Below the pieces are notes generated by a model. That model had not been told where the DNA came from, made no database searches, and saw nothing but the letters and a program-made list of their open reading frames with translations. A stretch of 64,000 nt of DNA from NCBI RefSeq assembly GCF_963360655.1, contig NZ_OY725717.1, positions 682,001 to 746,000 on the forward strand. The letters run 5' to 3'. Position 1 is the first letter of the stretch. Each line of letters begins with the position of its first letter. The DNA is from Collinsella aerofaciens. GTDB taxonomy: Bacteria > Actinomycetota > Coriobacteriia > Coriobacteriales > Coriobacteriaceae. A program made the position numbers and the translations under genes. Positions 47,099-55,770 of this stretch are shown here, one piece after another.

Positions 47099-47873
47099 CG
47101 GAGCCCTCACCGCCCATCATGGCAACGACCTCCATAATGCGGTCGAAGAACTCTCGGCGGTCGGTGTCGCCGCGGCGCAGCTCGGTGAAGATCTTGCCGT
47201 CGCGGATAAACAGCACGCGGCTCGTGTAGCTGGCAGCAAAGCTGTCGTGCGTGACCATGAGCACGGTGGCGCGCAGGCGGCGGTTAAGGGCCTCCAGGCT
47301 CTCGAGCAGCAGACGGGCGCTCTTGGAATCGAGGGCGCCGGTGGGCTCATCGGCCATAATCATGGTGGGGTCGGTGACGAGCGCGCGACAGGCGGCAACG
47401 CGCTGCTGCTGGCCGCCGGACATCTGGTAGGGATATTTGTCGAGCACCTGGCTCACGGACAGGCGCGCTGCCACATCCTGCACGCGAGTCGAAATCTCTG
47501 CCGAGTTTGTGCGGGCGATAGTGAGCGGCAGGGCGATGTTCTCGCGTGCCGTGAGCGTATCGAGCAGGTTAGAATCCTGGAAGATAAAGCCGAGCTCCTC
47601 GCGGCGGAACTGCGAAAGCTTAGCCTGCTTCATGCGTGTTACGTCCTGCCCGTTGATGCGGATCGTGCCACTTGTGGCGCTATCGATGGTCGACACGCAG
47701 TTGAGCAACGTTGACTTGCCCGAGCCCGAAGCACCCATGATGCCAACGAATTCGCCGCGGTTGACGGTAAAGCTGACGTCGTTGAGCGCACGGGTCACGT
47801 TGCCCAGCGCTCCGTATACCTTTTCGAGATGCGCGACCTCCAGTACCGGGGTCGCCATGTGCGTGGTTTGCAT
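47088..47873 (-). CDS. ABC transporter ATP-binding protein, BceA-like
   Basis: 261 residues. Walker [11 protein letters not shown]-loop [11 protein letters not shown], signature MSGGQQQR, Walker [13 protein letters not shown] and H-loop [13 protein letters not shown] and the following [13 protein letters not shown] are typical of BceA. The ATG at 47873 has AAAGGA 7 bp upstream; MATPVLEV at 47858 is an alternative. First gene of the two-gene operon. Confidence 0.92.
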   Translation of the reverse strand: MQTTHMATPVLEVAHLEKVYGALGNVTRALNDVSFTVNRGEFVGIMGASGSGKSTLLNCVSTIDSATSGTIRINGQDVTRMKQAKLSQFRREELGFIFQDSNLLDTLTARENIALPLTIARTNSAEISTRVQDVAARLSVSQVLDKYPYQMSGGQQQRVAACRALVTDPTMIMADEPTGALDSKSARLLLESLEALNRRLRATVLMVTHDSFAASYTSRVLFIRDGKIFTELRRGDTDRREFFDRIMEVVAMMGGEGSDAL

Positions 47874-47976
47874 ACCGAGTCCTTTCTTGCGATTAGTCTA
47901 CGGCATCTATAGTCGCAAGAAGACGAGTCGGCTACCATCGATATGGCCTACGCTTGCCTTACCGTTGTGTAAGGTA

Positions 47977-48113
47977 GGGGTAGCTAATTTGCCAATGATT
48001 TTTCTGGGACGGGGATTAAAAAATCATTTTGTGCCGAATGATTTTTTAATCCCCGTCCCAGAAAAATCATCGCAAAGGTAGTCAAAATAGACACGTCCCA
48101 AATTAGCTACCCC
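47977..48113. mobile_element. 137-bp MITE-like element with perfect 14-bp terminal repeats
   Basis: GGGGTAGCTAATTT (47977-47990) and AAATTAGCTACCCC (48100-48113). A long interior palindrome, ATGATTTTTCTGGGACGGGG and onward with its complement (about 47995-48070), fills the left part. It ends 31 bp before the MutT-Vsr start, so it likely supplies or disrupts that gene's promoter. Confidence 0.75.
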
Positions 48114-48144
48114 GTCGATTGTCGCCGTTGAGAAAGGACTCCTG

Positions 48145-49134
48145 TTGAAGACCGTTCATGTTGCTGCTGGGATCATTCGCAAGGATGGGTCCGACGAGCT
48201 GCTGGCCGTGCAGCGCGGCTATGGCGACATGCAAGGACTTTGGGAGTTCCCCGGTGGCAAGCTCATGCGCGGTGAGACGCCTGAGGATGCCGTGCGCCGC
48301 GAGCTTATGGAAGAGCTGCAGGTAAAAGTCACCAACCTGCGCGATTTCTATACCGTTGAGTATGACTACCCCGATTTTCATCTCTCCATGGAGTGCTATT
48401 ACTGCTCGCTGGCCGATGAGTCCGGCGAGCCCCAGAAACACGACCGGCAGCTCGATATCCGCTGGATTCCGCGCACCTCGCTTGCCACGGTTGAGTGGAT
48501 GCCCGCCGACAAAGGGCTTATCGATGCTCTGATTGAGTTGAAGGAAGATCGGCTTGAGGCCAACGGCACTGCCAACGACGCCGAGGCCACCACGAACGAC
48601 GAGCCCGCTTCCAGGCCCAAGCGCGCACCTAAGCGCCGCAGCAAAAAGCGTCCCAAACCAGGTCTGCTCGACGGCATCGATACCTCGGACCTCTCCGCTG
48701 ACGAGCGCGAACTCGTGCGCCGTCGCGCCGCTATAAAAAAGTCCATGAAGGGCAACAAGCGTGCAAACACCAAGCCCGAGCTGCTCGTTCGCCAGCGCTT
48801 GCGCGCAGCGGGCCTTACGGGTTATCGCTTGGAATGGAAGGTTCCTGGCAAGCCCGACATCGCCTTTCCCGGCCGCAAGATCGCCATCTTCGTCAACGGT
48901 TGCTTTTGGCACCGCTGCCCCAAGTGCAACCCGAGCCAGCCTAAGCGCAACGTTGAGTTTTGGGAGGCAAAGTTCCGTCGCAACGTCGAGCGCGATCGCG
49001 CCGCGGTGGCAGCGCTCACTCAAATGGGCTGGACACCCATAACCATCTGGGAATGCGAACTCAAAAAAGACCGCATCGACGCCACCATGGAAAAGGTCAT
49101 CGAGCAGGTGCGCGCCGCAGAGCCGCAGCGCTAG
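48145..49134 (+). CDS. Fusion of Nudix (MutT-like) hydrolase and Vsr endonuclease
   Basis: 329 residues, TTG start behind AGAAAGGA. Residues 1-135 are a MutT-type Nudix domain: PGGKLMRGETPEDAVRRELM then EEL (box at about 38-60, last Gly replaced by Gln), which would destroy 8-oxo-dGTP. Residues 136-172 are a basic, low-complexity linker. Residues 195-325 match very-short-patch repair endonuclease Vsr: NTKPELLVRQRLRAAG, PGKPDIAF (catalytic Asp238), NGCFWHRCPKC (zinc Cys253/258/261) and IWECEL (Cys304). Vsr nicks at T:G mismatches left by 5-methylcytosine deamination. No dcm-like methyltransferase is adjacent. Confidence 0.9.
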   Translation: MKTVHVAAGIIRKDGSDELLAVQRGYGDMQGLWEFPGGKLMRGETPEDAVRRELMEELQVKVTNLRDFYTVEYDYPDFHLSMECYYCSLADESGEPQKHDRQLDIRWIPRTSLATVEWMPADKGLIDALIELKEDRLEANGTANDAEATTNDEPASRPKRAPKRRSKKRPKPGLLDGIDTSDLSADERELVRRRAAIKKSMKGNKRANTKPELLVRQRLRAAGLTGYRLEWKVPGKPDIAFPGRKIAIFVNGCFWHRCPKCNPSQPKRNVEFWEAKFRRNVERDRAAVAALTQMGWTPITIWECELKKDRIDATMEKVIEQVRAAEPQR

Positions 49135-49388
49135 GAACGAGCCATCCACACGCCCCACACAGGCGAGCCACATCCGCGCCACAAACCTTAGAAAGCCCTT
49201 AAGCCCAAAACCTTTCAAAAGTGTTATTCGATACCTCTGACCTGCAGCTTCATCGTAACACCAAACCAGGTTAAGCCTTTCTTTAGCGCTTCTTTGCAGC
49301 AGCCGCGGCATAATACTGCCAACGCACGGGACCTAGCAGCATACCCCGAGCGCAATCTATTGGTGGACATCGAGGAGGCCGCATAAGC
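49135..49388. other. Intergenic, no gene recognised
   Basis: Between the MutT-Vsr stop and a doubtful small open frame. Contains a GAGGAGG at about 49372-49378, but nothing else supportable. Confidence 0.4.
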
Positions 49389-49598
49389 ATGCATTCTTCC
49401 AATGACGCAGCACAGCAGCCATCCCTAAAATATGCAAACCTTTTCTCCTTCCCCCCGACACAGAGAAACGGTCTCCTCGACTCCCCCACCACAAAAACCA
49501 AGCGCTCAGCCGATCAGAGCCTCAACTTACGAGCATCCTTCGAAAAGCTCCAAGCATCCCTAGACAAAACCTTCCCCAACCAAGCCCGGGCATACTAA
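49389..49598 (+). CDS. Small hypothetical protein (doubtful)
   Basis: 69 codons from an ATG preceded by GAGGAGG at about 11 bp. The product is polar, Ser/Lys/Asn-rich, with LNLRASFEKLQASLDKTF forming a possible helix. No family recognised, no membrane segment. It could be a chance frame in an intergenic region that ends in a family 1 palindrome. Confidence 0.3.
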   Translation: MHSSNDAAQQPSLKYANLFSFPPTQRNGLLDSPTTKTKRSADQSLNLRASFEKLQASLDKTFPNQARAY

Positions 49599-49680
49599 TC
49601 CCCCATCAGCAAAGAAGCCCTAACGCCCCACCCATTTCCGCCCTAACGCCACAAGGGCGACGATCTCGAGCAGGTCACCT

Positions 49681-49807
49681 TGGGAGGGAGGAGGGCTTAG
49701 TTCCCCAATCTTTCCGCAGGGGGCAAAAAGCCTCGCCGCACGAAGTGTGCAGCGAGGCTTTTTGCATGCCCGAGGACGATTGGGGAACTAAGCCCTCGTC
49801 CCTCCCC
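49681..49807. repeat. Nested palindrome, family 1, copy 4
   Basis: Outer arms GGGAGGGAGGAGGGCTTAGT.. (from 49682) and complement (to 49807), conserved strands TTTCCGCAGGGGGCAAA and TTTGCATGCCCGAGGACG, inner stem AAAAAGCCTCGC/GCGAGGCTTTTT. It lies 33 bp past the stop of the aldolase gene on the minus strand. Confidence 0.85.
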
Positions 49808-49839
49808 GGGATATGTAGCGAGTCGGAGTACCCTTGCTG

Positions 49840-50697
49840 TTACTCTGCCTTGCCCACAGAGTTAAGGTTGGTCATGCGGATCTTAACCAGCTCGGTGATC
49901 TCACGCATACCCTCCTTGGCCGGCTTCTTAGGATCGAAGCAGGCGGGGTTCTCGGCCATGTAGGCCATGAAGCCCTTGGTGTAAGCCTGACGCAGCTCGG
50001 TGGCGTAGTTAACCTTGCAGATGCCGTTCTTCACGGCCTCGGCGACCTGCTCATCGGGCACACCGGAAGTGCCGTGCAGAACCAGCGGCACGTCGACGGC
50101 GTCGCGGATGGCCTTGACCACGGACTGCTCGATGTGCGGATCGCTCGTGTACACACCGTGGCTGGTGCCAACGCCAATAGCGAGAGAGGTGCAGCCGGTG
50201 CGCTCGACGAACTCCTTGGCCTCGGCCGGATCGGTGTAGGGGCTCTCGCCCTCAACCGCGGGACCGTCGTCCTCCTTGCCGCCAACCTTGCCGAGCTCGG
50301 CCTCGACGGGCACGCCCATGGCGCGGCCAGCGTCGGCGACGGACTTGGTCAGGGCGATGTTGTCCTCGAAGGACTCGTGCGAGCCGTCGATCATGACAGA
50401 GGTGTAGCCCGTGCGGAAAGCCTGCATGCAGCGGTCATAGCCATCGCCGTGATCGAGGTGCAGAGCGACGGGCACGGAAGCGCGCTCGGCGGCAGCCTTG
50501 ACCATGCCGTAGAAGTAGTCCAGACCAGCGGTCTTGATGGTGCCCGGGGTGGTCTGCATGATGACGGGGGACTTGGTCTCCTCGGCAGCGGCCAGAACGG
50601 CCATAACAAACTCGAGGTTCTCGACGTTGAAAGCGCCAACAGCGTAGTGGCCGGCCTGAGCGTCCTTGAGCATCTTTTCGGTGGTAACAAGTGCCAT
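49840..50697 (-). CDS. fba: Class II fructose-bisphosphate (or tagatose-bisphosphate) aldolase
   Basis: 285 residues from MALVTTEKMLKDA (ATG 50695-50697, GAGAGGAG upstream). Zinc class II fold: HLDHGDGYDRC, VEAELGKVGGKEDD, GTSHGVYTS (family zinc His region) and LHGTSGVPD. Length is close to the GatY/KbaY tagatose-bisphosphate aldolases as well as class II Fba. With lacABC in this window and no lacD, it may cleave tagatose 1,6-bisphosphate as well as fructose 1,6-bisphosphate. The DeoR regulator is divergent, 335 bp away. Confidence 0.9.
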   Translation of the reverse strand: MALVTTEKMLKDAQAGHYAVGAFNVENLEFVMAVLAAAEETKSPVIMQTTPGTIKTAGLDYFYGMVKAAAERASVPVALHLDHGDGYDRCMQAFRTGYTSVMIDGSHESFEDNIALTKSVADAGRAMGVPVEAELGKVGGKEDDGPAVEGESPYTDPAEAKEFVERTGCTSLAIGVGTSHGVYTSDPHIEQSVVKAIRDAVDVPLVLHGTSGVPDEQVAEAVKNGICKVNYATELRQAYTKGFMAYMAENPACFDPKKPAKEGMREITELVKIRMTNLNSVGKAE

Positions 50698-51032
50698 GAG
50701 CGTTTGCTCCTCTCCCTCGCCCGCATCTGGACATCGGGCGTAGTTGTTCACAAGGCATTTTACCTTGCGTTTTGCTGCGCTCATTGTATGAAATTCAGCA
50801 GCTTTGCACGTGCGAGATATTGAGCCCATGCAGGTCAATACAGTCATTTTTGAAAAGCAAACGGAAGAAATTTGAGCCGAGTGAACATGTTCGATATTGA
50901 ATTTTGGGCGTTCAGCGTCTTTCTTTTATAGAAAAGATAAGTAATCGAAAGGTGTTTTCTTACTCAAAAAGAAAATGAACGAAAATAGAGTCAACACAAT
51001 TCCTGCAAATTTCAGACGATGATGGAGCAGAT
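50698..51032. promoter_or_regulatory. Aldolase/DeoR divergent intergenic region
   Basis: AT-rich. Contains GTGAACATGTTC (about 50890), similar to the inverted GTGAAC..GTTCAC sites at pflB and lacA, and AAAGAAAATGAACGAAAATA near 50970-50990, a candidate DeoR-family binding region. Confidence 0.45.
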
Positions 51033-51836
51033 ATGGCCCACGCAACAACCCGAGCTTTCGCCGACGAACGCCGTACCGCCATTATGGAAATGCTCGATCA
51101 TAATGCCTCGGTGCAGGTAGCAGAAATCGCCCAGACCTTTGGCGTGTCCTCCGTCACCGCCCGCGCCGACCTGGACGCGCTCGCCGAAGCAGGCAAGCTG
51201 CGCCGCACGCACGGCGGTGCCGTATCACTCCACAAACGTCTGACCGTCTCCACGCAGGATCGCCGCATCAATGTCAACGTCGCCGCCAAGCAGGCCATCG
51301 CGCAAAGCGCCATCGAGCTCGTCAATGACGGCGACACGCTGCTCGTCGACTCGGGCACCACGGCGCTCGAGTTCGTCCGGCTCCTCGATCAACGCGACGG
51401 TATCACCGTCATCACAGCAGACATTACCATTGCCGATTACATCGACGAGAGCATGCCCTCGGTCGATGTCGTCATGCTGGGCGGGGCGTTGCGCAAAGGC
51501 CATCGTTATTTGTACGGACCGCTCACTATGCAAGCGCTCCAAATGGTCCATGCCGATCTTGCCGTCATGTGCCCTGGCGCTTTTGTCCCCAGCTGCGGCT
51601 TTACGACCGACTTTCCCCAGATGGCCGAGACTAAAACGGCTATGATCGCCGCGGCCCATCAAAGCGTCGCCCTCATGGACGCCAGTAAGGTCAACGGACG
51701 CGGCATGTACCGTTTTGCCGAGCTTGCCGACGTTGACACCATCGTGATGGACCGTGATCCCGACGATGCCGTCGCCACATCAATCGCCGAAGCCACTGAC
51801 AGCGCACGTCCAGCCCTCGTCATCGCCCGCATCTAA
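51033..51836 (+). CDS. DeoR/GlpR family transcriptional regulator
   Basis: 267 residues. N-terminal HTH: ERRTAIMEMLDHNASVQVAE, then TFGVSSVTARADLDALAEAG, with HGGAV closing the domain; C-terminal sugar-phosphate sensor with VDSGTTALEFVR, CPGAF and VALMDASKVNGRG. Divergent from the aldolase gene, which it probably controls; lacA/lacB are also candidates because LacR of lactic acid bacteria is of this family. Effector likely a sugar phosphate. Followed by a terminator. Confidence 0.9.
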   Translation: MAHATTRAFADERRTAIMEMLDHNASVQVAEIAQTFGVSSVTARADLDALAEAGKLRRTHGGAVSLHKRLTVSTQDRRINVNVAAKQAIAQSAIELVNDGDTLLVDSGTTALEFVRLLDQRDGITVITADITIADYIDESMPSVDVVMLGGALRKGHRYLYGPLTMQALQMVHADLAVMCPGAFVPSCGFTTDFPQMAETKTAMIAAAHQSVALMDASKVNGRGMYRFAELADVDTIVMDRDPDDAVATSIAEATDSARPALVIARI

Positions 51837-51841
51837 AAACA

Positions 51842-51882
51842 AAAACCACCACAAAGGTGCCTGTCCCCTTTGTGGTGGTTTG
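51842..51882. terminator. Bidirectional terminator
   Basis: AAAACCACCACAAAGG and CCTTTGTGGTGGTTT pair around a short loop, with A-rich and T-rich flanks on both sides. Serves the DeoR gene and the convergent flavodiiron gene. Confidence 0.8.
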
Positions 51883-51904
51883 AGCGTCAAAAGTGAAAGT
51901 GTCG

Positions 51905-53065
51905 CTACTTGGACAGCTCGTCGGCGAGAACCTCGATCTGAGCGCGCGAGGCGTCGTTGAGCGAGCCCAGCACGGTCACCTTGTTCTGCGCCAGGGTGAT
52001 GTCCTTCATGCCCTCGAGCTCCTTGGTCATAACCTTGGCAGCGGTGGGCGCCCAGGAGCCGGCCTCAACGAGCGCCACCGTACGGTTCTGATAGGCGTGC
52101 TCGGCAAGCGTGTGGATAAAGGTGCTCATGAACGGGAAGATCTCGCCCTGATAGGTGATGGAGGCGAGCACCAGACGGTCATAGCGGAACGCATCCTCAA
52201 CGGCCTCGGCCATGTCGTCGCGAGCCAAGTCAAAGACGGAAACCTTCTGGCCGCGGGCCTCGAGCGCAGATGCAAGCTCCTCAACGGCGGCCTTCAGATG
52301 GCCGTACACGCTCGCATAGGCAATCGTGACGCCCTCGTCCTCGGGCTGATAGCTCGACCAGGTGTTGTAGGTGTCGAGGTAATAGCCCAGATTCTCGGTA
52401 AGAACAGGACCATGGAGCGGACAGATGATCTGGATATCCAGATCGGCGGCCTTCTTGAGCACGGTCTGCACGAATTTGCCGAACTTACCGACGATGCCAA
52501 AGTAGTAGCGGCGCGCTTCGCAAGCCCAGCCTTCCGGGTCCTCGATGTCGTTGGCGCCGAACTTGCCAAAGCCGTCGGCACTAAAGAGCACCTTGTCGGT
52601 AGACTCGTAGGAGAAAATCACCTCGGGCCAGTGAACGTTGGGAGCGCCGACAAACGTTAGGCTGTGACCGCCCAGATCGAGCACGTCGCCCTCTTTGACG
52701 ACCATCTTGCGCTCGGGGTAGTCGGTGCCAAAGTAGTTGACCATCATGCGGAAGGCACCCATGCTGGCCACAATCTGTGCCTGGGGGTAGCGCTCCATAA
52801 AGGCGGCGATGCCAGCAGAGTGATCGGGCTCCATGTGATGGATAACCAGGTAGTCGGGCGTACGTCCATCGAGCGCGGCCTCGAGGTTGCCGAGCCACTC
52901 GTCGACAAAACCACCGTCGACCGAATCGGCGACAGCGATCTTCTCGCCCAAGATAACGTAGCTGTTGTATGCCATACCATTCTCGGACACATCGTACTGG
53001 CCCTCGAACAGGTCAATGTCGTGATCGTCGACGCCAACGTAGCGGATATCCTTGGTGATCTCCAT
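51905..53065 (-). CDS. FprA family A-type flavodiiron protein
   Basis: 386 residues from MEITKDIRYVGVDDHD (ATG 53063-53065, AGGAGG upstream). N-terminal beta-lactamase-like diiron domain with HHMEPDHSAG, PNVHWPE, SADGFGKFG and PLHGPVL supplying the His/Glu/Asp ligands; C-terminal flavodoxin domain (about 250-386; ASVYGHLKAAVEELA, ASITYQGEIFPF). Such proteins reduce O2 to water or NO to N2O, protecting anaerobes such as PFL users. Monocistronic. Confidence 0.93.
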   Translation of the reverse strand: MEITKDIRYVGVDDHDIDLFEGQYDVSENGMAYNSYVILGEKIAVADSVDGGFVDEWLGNLEAALDGRTPDYLVIHHMEPDHSAGIAAFMERYPQAQIVASMGAFRMMVNYFGTDYPERKMVVKEGDVLDLGGHSLTFVGAPNVHWPEVIFSYESTDKVLFSADGFGKFGANDIEDPEGWACEARRYYFGIVGKFGKFVQTVLKKAADLDIQIICPLHGPVLTENLGYYLDTYNTWSSYQPEDEGVTIAYASVYGHLKAAVEELASALEARGQKVSVFDLARDDMAEAVEDAFRYDRLVLASITYQGEIFPFMSTFIHTLAEHAYQNRTVALVEAGSWAPTAAKVMTKELEGMKDITLAQNKVTVLGSLNDASRAQIEVLADELSK

Positions 53066-53194
53066 CAGGCAAAGCCTCCTAGATAGACAAAATAACCCGT
53101 CTATCATAGCACTCGGCAGCATTCCAACTGTTATCTGCCGGCATCCTTACCGATTGTTATTGAAATACGATAAATCGCCGTTTACCTGCGCAAA

Positions 53195-54226
53195 CTATGA
53201 GCGTGGTATCGCCGTGCTATGTCGAATAATGAGCTGGCCGGGAATACGAATGGCAACGGTTTTGCCCGCCGTACCCGCCTCGGGAACCGCATGCTCGAAT
53301 ACCTCGCGTCCGCGCTGATGCAAATCGAATCGAACGGTCGTGAGCTCGTTATGCGCGACAAAATCATCGAGCGAATCGTCGACACCCACCACGCTCACGT
53401 CCTCGGGCACGCGCAGGCCGCTATCGCGCAGCGCTGCAATCGCGCCATTTGCCATCTGGTCGTTTGCCGCGTAAATCGCCGTCATGGTGCAATCGTGCTC
53501 GGCCAGGTACCTGCCGGCCTCGTAGCCGCTGTTGGCAGACCAGTCGCCCTCGAGCGGCTCTGCCGGCTCGATGTGTTTACGCTCGAGCGCATCCTGCCAA
53601 CCGGCTCGACGAAATTGCTCGTCGACCGAGAACGACGGGCCGCCAATATAGCGAATCTGCCCGTGCCCCAGCTTAAACAGGTGATTCATAAGCAAGAGCG
53701 AGCAGCCGTAATGGTCGGAATCGACCGTAGTCACGCGCGGATGCGCGTACATGGTAACGATGACCGTTCCAATGCCCGGCAGTGGATCAAACGTCTCAAA
53801 ATCGGGCGCCATGCGGCTCATGCCGATGATGATGCCGTCCACCGGCAATGCGGCCATACGACGCGTGGCCTCGGCAAGCGAGAATTCCTCAGTCTTGGAC
53901 ATCTCGACCAGCGTGATGGCGCAATTATGCTCGCGAGCAGCGCTGGCGATGCCGTCGATCATTGAGAGGTTGCCAAACTTGGTGACATCGTTGATGCATA
54001 GGCCGACCGAATGGTAACGGCCGTCGCGCAGCGAGCGACCGGCGTAACTCGGACGAAAGCCGAGCTCTTGCATAGCAGCCTGCACGCGCTGGCGCGTCTG
54101 CTCGTTAACGTTGGGCAAGCCGTTGGCGACGCGCGAAACCGTCTGCTGCGAAACGCCGGCAGCGCGGGCGACGTCAGCCATGGAGACCGGACGCGTACCT
54201 GTATCGTTGGACGGGCGCCTTGCCAC
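53195..54226 (-). CDS. galR: LacI family regulator, likely of galK-galT
   Basis: 343 residues, GTG start behind AAGGTGAT. HTH MADVARAAGVSQQTVSRVANGL, then ligand-binding domain (HSVGLCINDVTKFGNLS to the C-terminus, IYAANDQMANGAIAALRD). Divergent from galK with a 338-bp region that contains three GTTAACGTACTC motifs, the expected form of a LacI-type operator. Galactose or a derivative as inducer is inferred. Confidence 0.88.
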   Translation of the reverse strand: MARRPSNDTGTRPVSMADVARAAGVSQQTVSRVANGLPNVNEQTRQRVQAAMQELGFRPSYAGRSLRDGRYHSVGLCINDVTKFGNLSMIDGIASAAREHNCAITLVEMSKTEEFSLAEATRRMAALPVDGIIIGMSRMAPDFETFDPLPGIGTVIVTMYAHPRVTTVDSDHYGCSLLLMNHLFKLGHGQIRYIGGPSFSVDEQFRRAGWQDALERKHIEPAEPLEGDWSANSGYEAGRYLAEHDCTMTAIYAANDQMANGAIAALRDSGLRVPEDVSVVGVDDSLDDFVAHNELTTVRFDLHQRGREVFEHAVPEAGTAGKTVAIRIPGQLIIRHSTAIPRS

Positions 54227-54320
54227 AGGATCACCTTCACCCTTGCGAGATTTGAATAGCGTGAATGCCGGCCCGGGCAGAAATACATCCCGCGCCGAGG
54301 CCCGCTATCGTCGGACGCAT

Positions 54321-54524
54321 GTTAACGTACTCTACTTTTTCTATCTGCATCTCTTCTGCTTTATAAGTCCATACGGCAGTACCGTTCACGGCTGTATTTC
54401 TACCGATTACCAGATTCTCAAAAAGTGACAAGCGATGTGTTATGAGTACGTTAACATAGCCCGTAACGTGCGGTATCGTGAACACTTGGTTCATACCGCT
54501 ACAAGTTGTTAACGTACTCATAAC
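54321..54524. promoter_or_regulatory. Three LacI-type operators between galR and galK
   Basis: GTTAACGTACTC at 54321-54332 and 54508-54519, and its complement GAGTACGTTAAC at 54445-54456. The last two form extended inverted arms TGTTATGAGTACGTTAACA / TGTTAACGTACTCATAAC about 50 bp apart, suitable for DNA looping. TACCGTTCAC also occurs at 54380-54389. Confidence 0.65.
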
Positions 54525-54564
54525 GACGCAAAACCCACCCGGGCGCGCCAAGGAAAGGACTCCC

Positions 54565-55770
54565 ATGACCACCCCCGACGAAAAGACATTCGCCACGCTC
54601 ACCAAGCTGTTCGAAGAGGAGTTTGGCCCCATCGGCGACCGCCAGGTGCTCTACGTGCACGCGCCCGGCCGCTCCGAGATCAGCGGCAACCACACTGACC
54701 ACGAGGGTGGCCACGTTATCGCCGGCTCGCTCGATGTCGCCGTTGACGGCATCGCCGTGGCAACCGATTCCAACAAGGTTCGCGTAGCCGACGAGGGCTA
54801 TCCCACGTTTGAAATCGCGCTCGACACGCTAGACGTTCAGGAGTCCGAGAAGGGCACGTCCGCGAGCCTCGTCCGCGGCATGGCCCACGAAATCGCTGCT
54901 CTGGGCGTTGAGCCCCAGGGCTTCGACTTCGCCTTCACCTGCTCTGTCCCCTCGGGCGGCGGCCTTTCCAGCTCCGCTGCTGTCGAGGCGGCATACGGTC
55001 GCGCCATGGAGACGCTCTGGGGAGCACCCGCCATCGAGCCCGTCGCGCTCGCCCAGATGAGCCAGCGCACCGAGAACAACTATTACGGCAAGCCCTGCGG
55101 TCTGATGGACCAGGCCGCCGTTTGCTTGGGCGGCCTCGCCTACATGGACTTTGAGGATCAGGCTCAGCCTAAAACCCAGAAGCTCGAGCTCAACTTTGAG
55201 GATCACGGTTATGCTCTCGTGCTCGTTAAGGTCGGTGCCGACCACGTGGCCGCCACCGAAGACTACGCCGCCGTTCCGCGCGAGATGCAGGACGTCGCCG
55301 CCGAGTTTGGCAAGGCACGCCTGTGCGAGGTAAACGTGGCGGACTTTGACGCCAAGCTCCCCGAGCTGCGCGCCAAGCTGGGCGACCGCGCCTGCCTGCG
55401 CGCCGTTCACTACTGGTACGAAAACGGCCTGGTCGATAAGCGCTGGGCTGCCCTGAACGCCGGCGACATCGATCAGTTCCTGGTCCTGACGCGCGAGTCC
55501 GGCGCCAGCTCTGCCATGTACCTACAGAATGTCGTTGCCAAGCTGGGCTCCGAGCAGCCCTCGATGTATGCCCTGGCACTGGCCGAGCACGTGCTCGACG
55601 GCCGTGGCGCCGTCCGTATCCACGGTGGCGGCTTTGGTGGCACCATCCAGGCCTTCGTGCCGCTCGACCTGGTCGACACCTTTATCACCAAGATGAACGG
55701 CTGGCTGGGCGAGGGCTCTGCCCGCCACTACGCAATTTCTGACAAGGGGGCTTACGCGGCATGGCTGTAA
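54565..55770 (+). CDS. galK: Galactokinase
   Basis: GHMP kinase phosphorylating galactose to galactose 1-phosphate. 401 residues from MTTPDEKTFATLTKLF (ATG at 54565; AAGGAAAGGA upstream). Signature GRSEISGNHTDHEGGHV (usual GRVNLIGEHTDYNDG), ATP loop PSGGGLSSSAAVE, and C-terminal HGGGFGGTIQAFV. The signature departs from the canonical LIGEHTDY, yet the galactose-binding His-Thr-Asp is kept. galT overlaps its end. Confidence 0.93.
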   Translation: MTTPDEKTFATLTKLFEEEFGPIGDRQVLYVHAPGRSEISGNHTDHEGGHVIAGSLDVAVDGIAVATDSNKVRVADEGYPTFEIALDTLDVQESEKGTSASLVRGMAHEIAALGVEPQGFDFAFTCSVPSGGGLSSSAAVEAAYGRAMETLWGAPAIEPVALAQMSQRTENNYYGKPCGLMDQAAVCLGGLAYMDFEDQAQPKTQKLELNFEDHGYALVLVKVGADHVAATEDYAAVPREMQDVAAEFGKARLCEVNVADFDAKLPELRAKLGDRACLRAVHYWYENGLVDKRWAALNAGDIDQFLVLTRESGASSAMYLQNVVAKLGSEQPSMYALALAEHVLDGRGAVRIHGGGFGGTIQAFVPLDLVDTFITKMNGWLGEGSARHYAISDKGAYAAWL

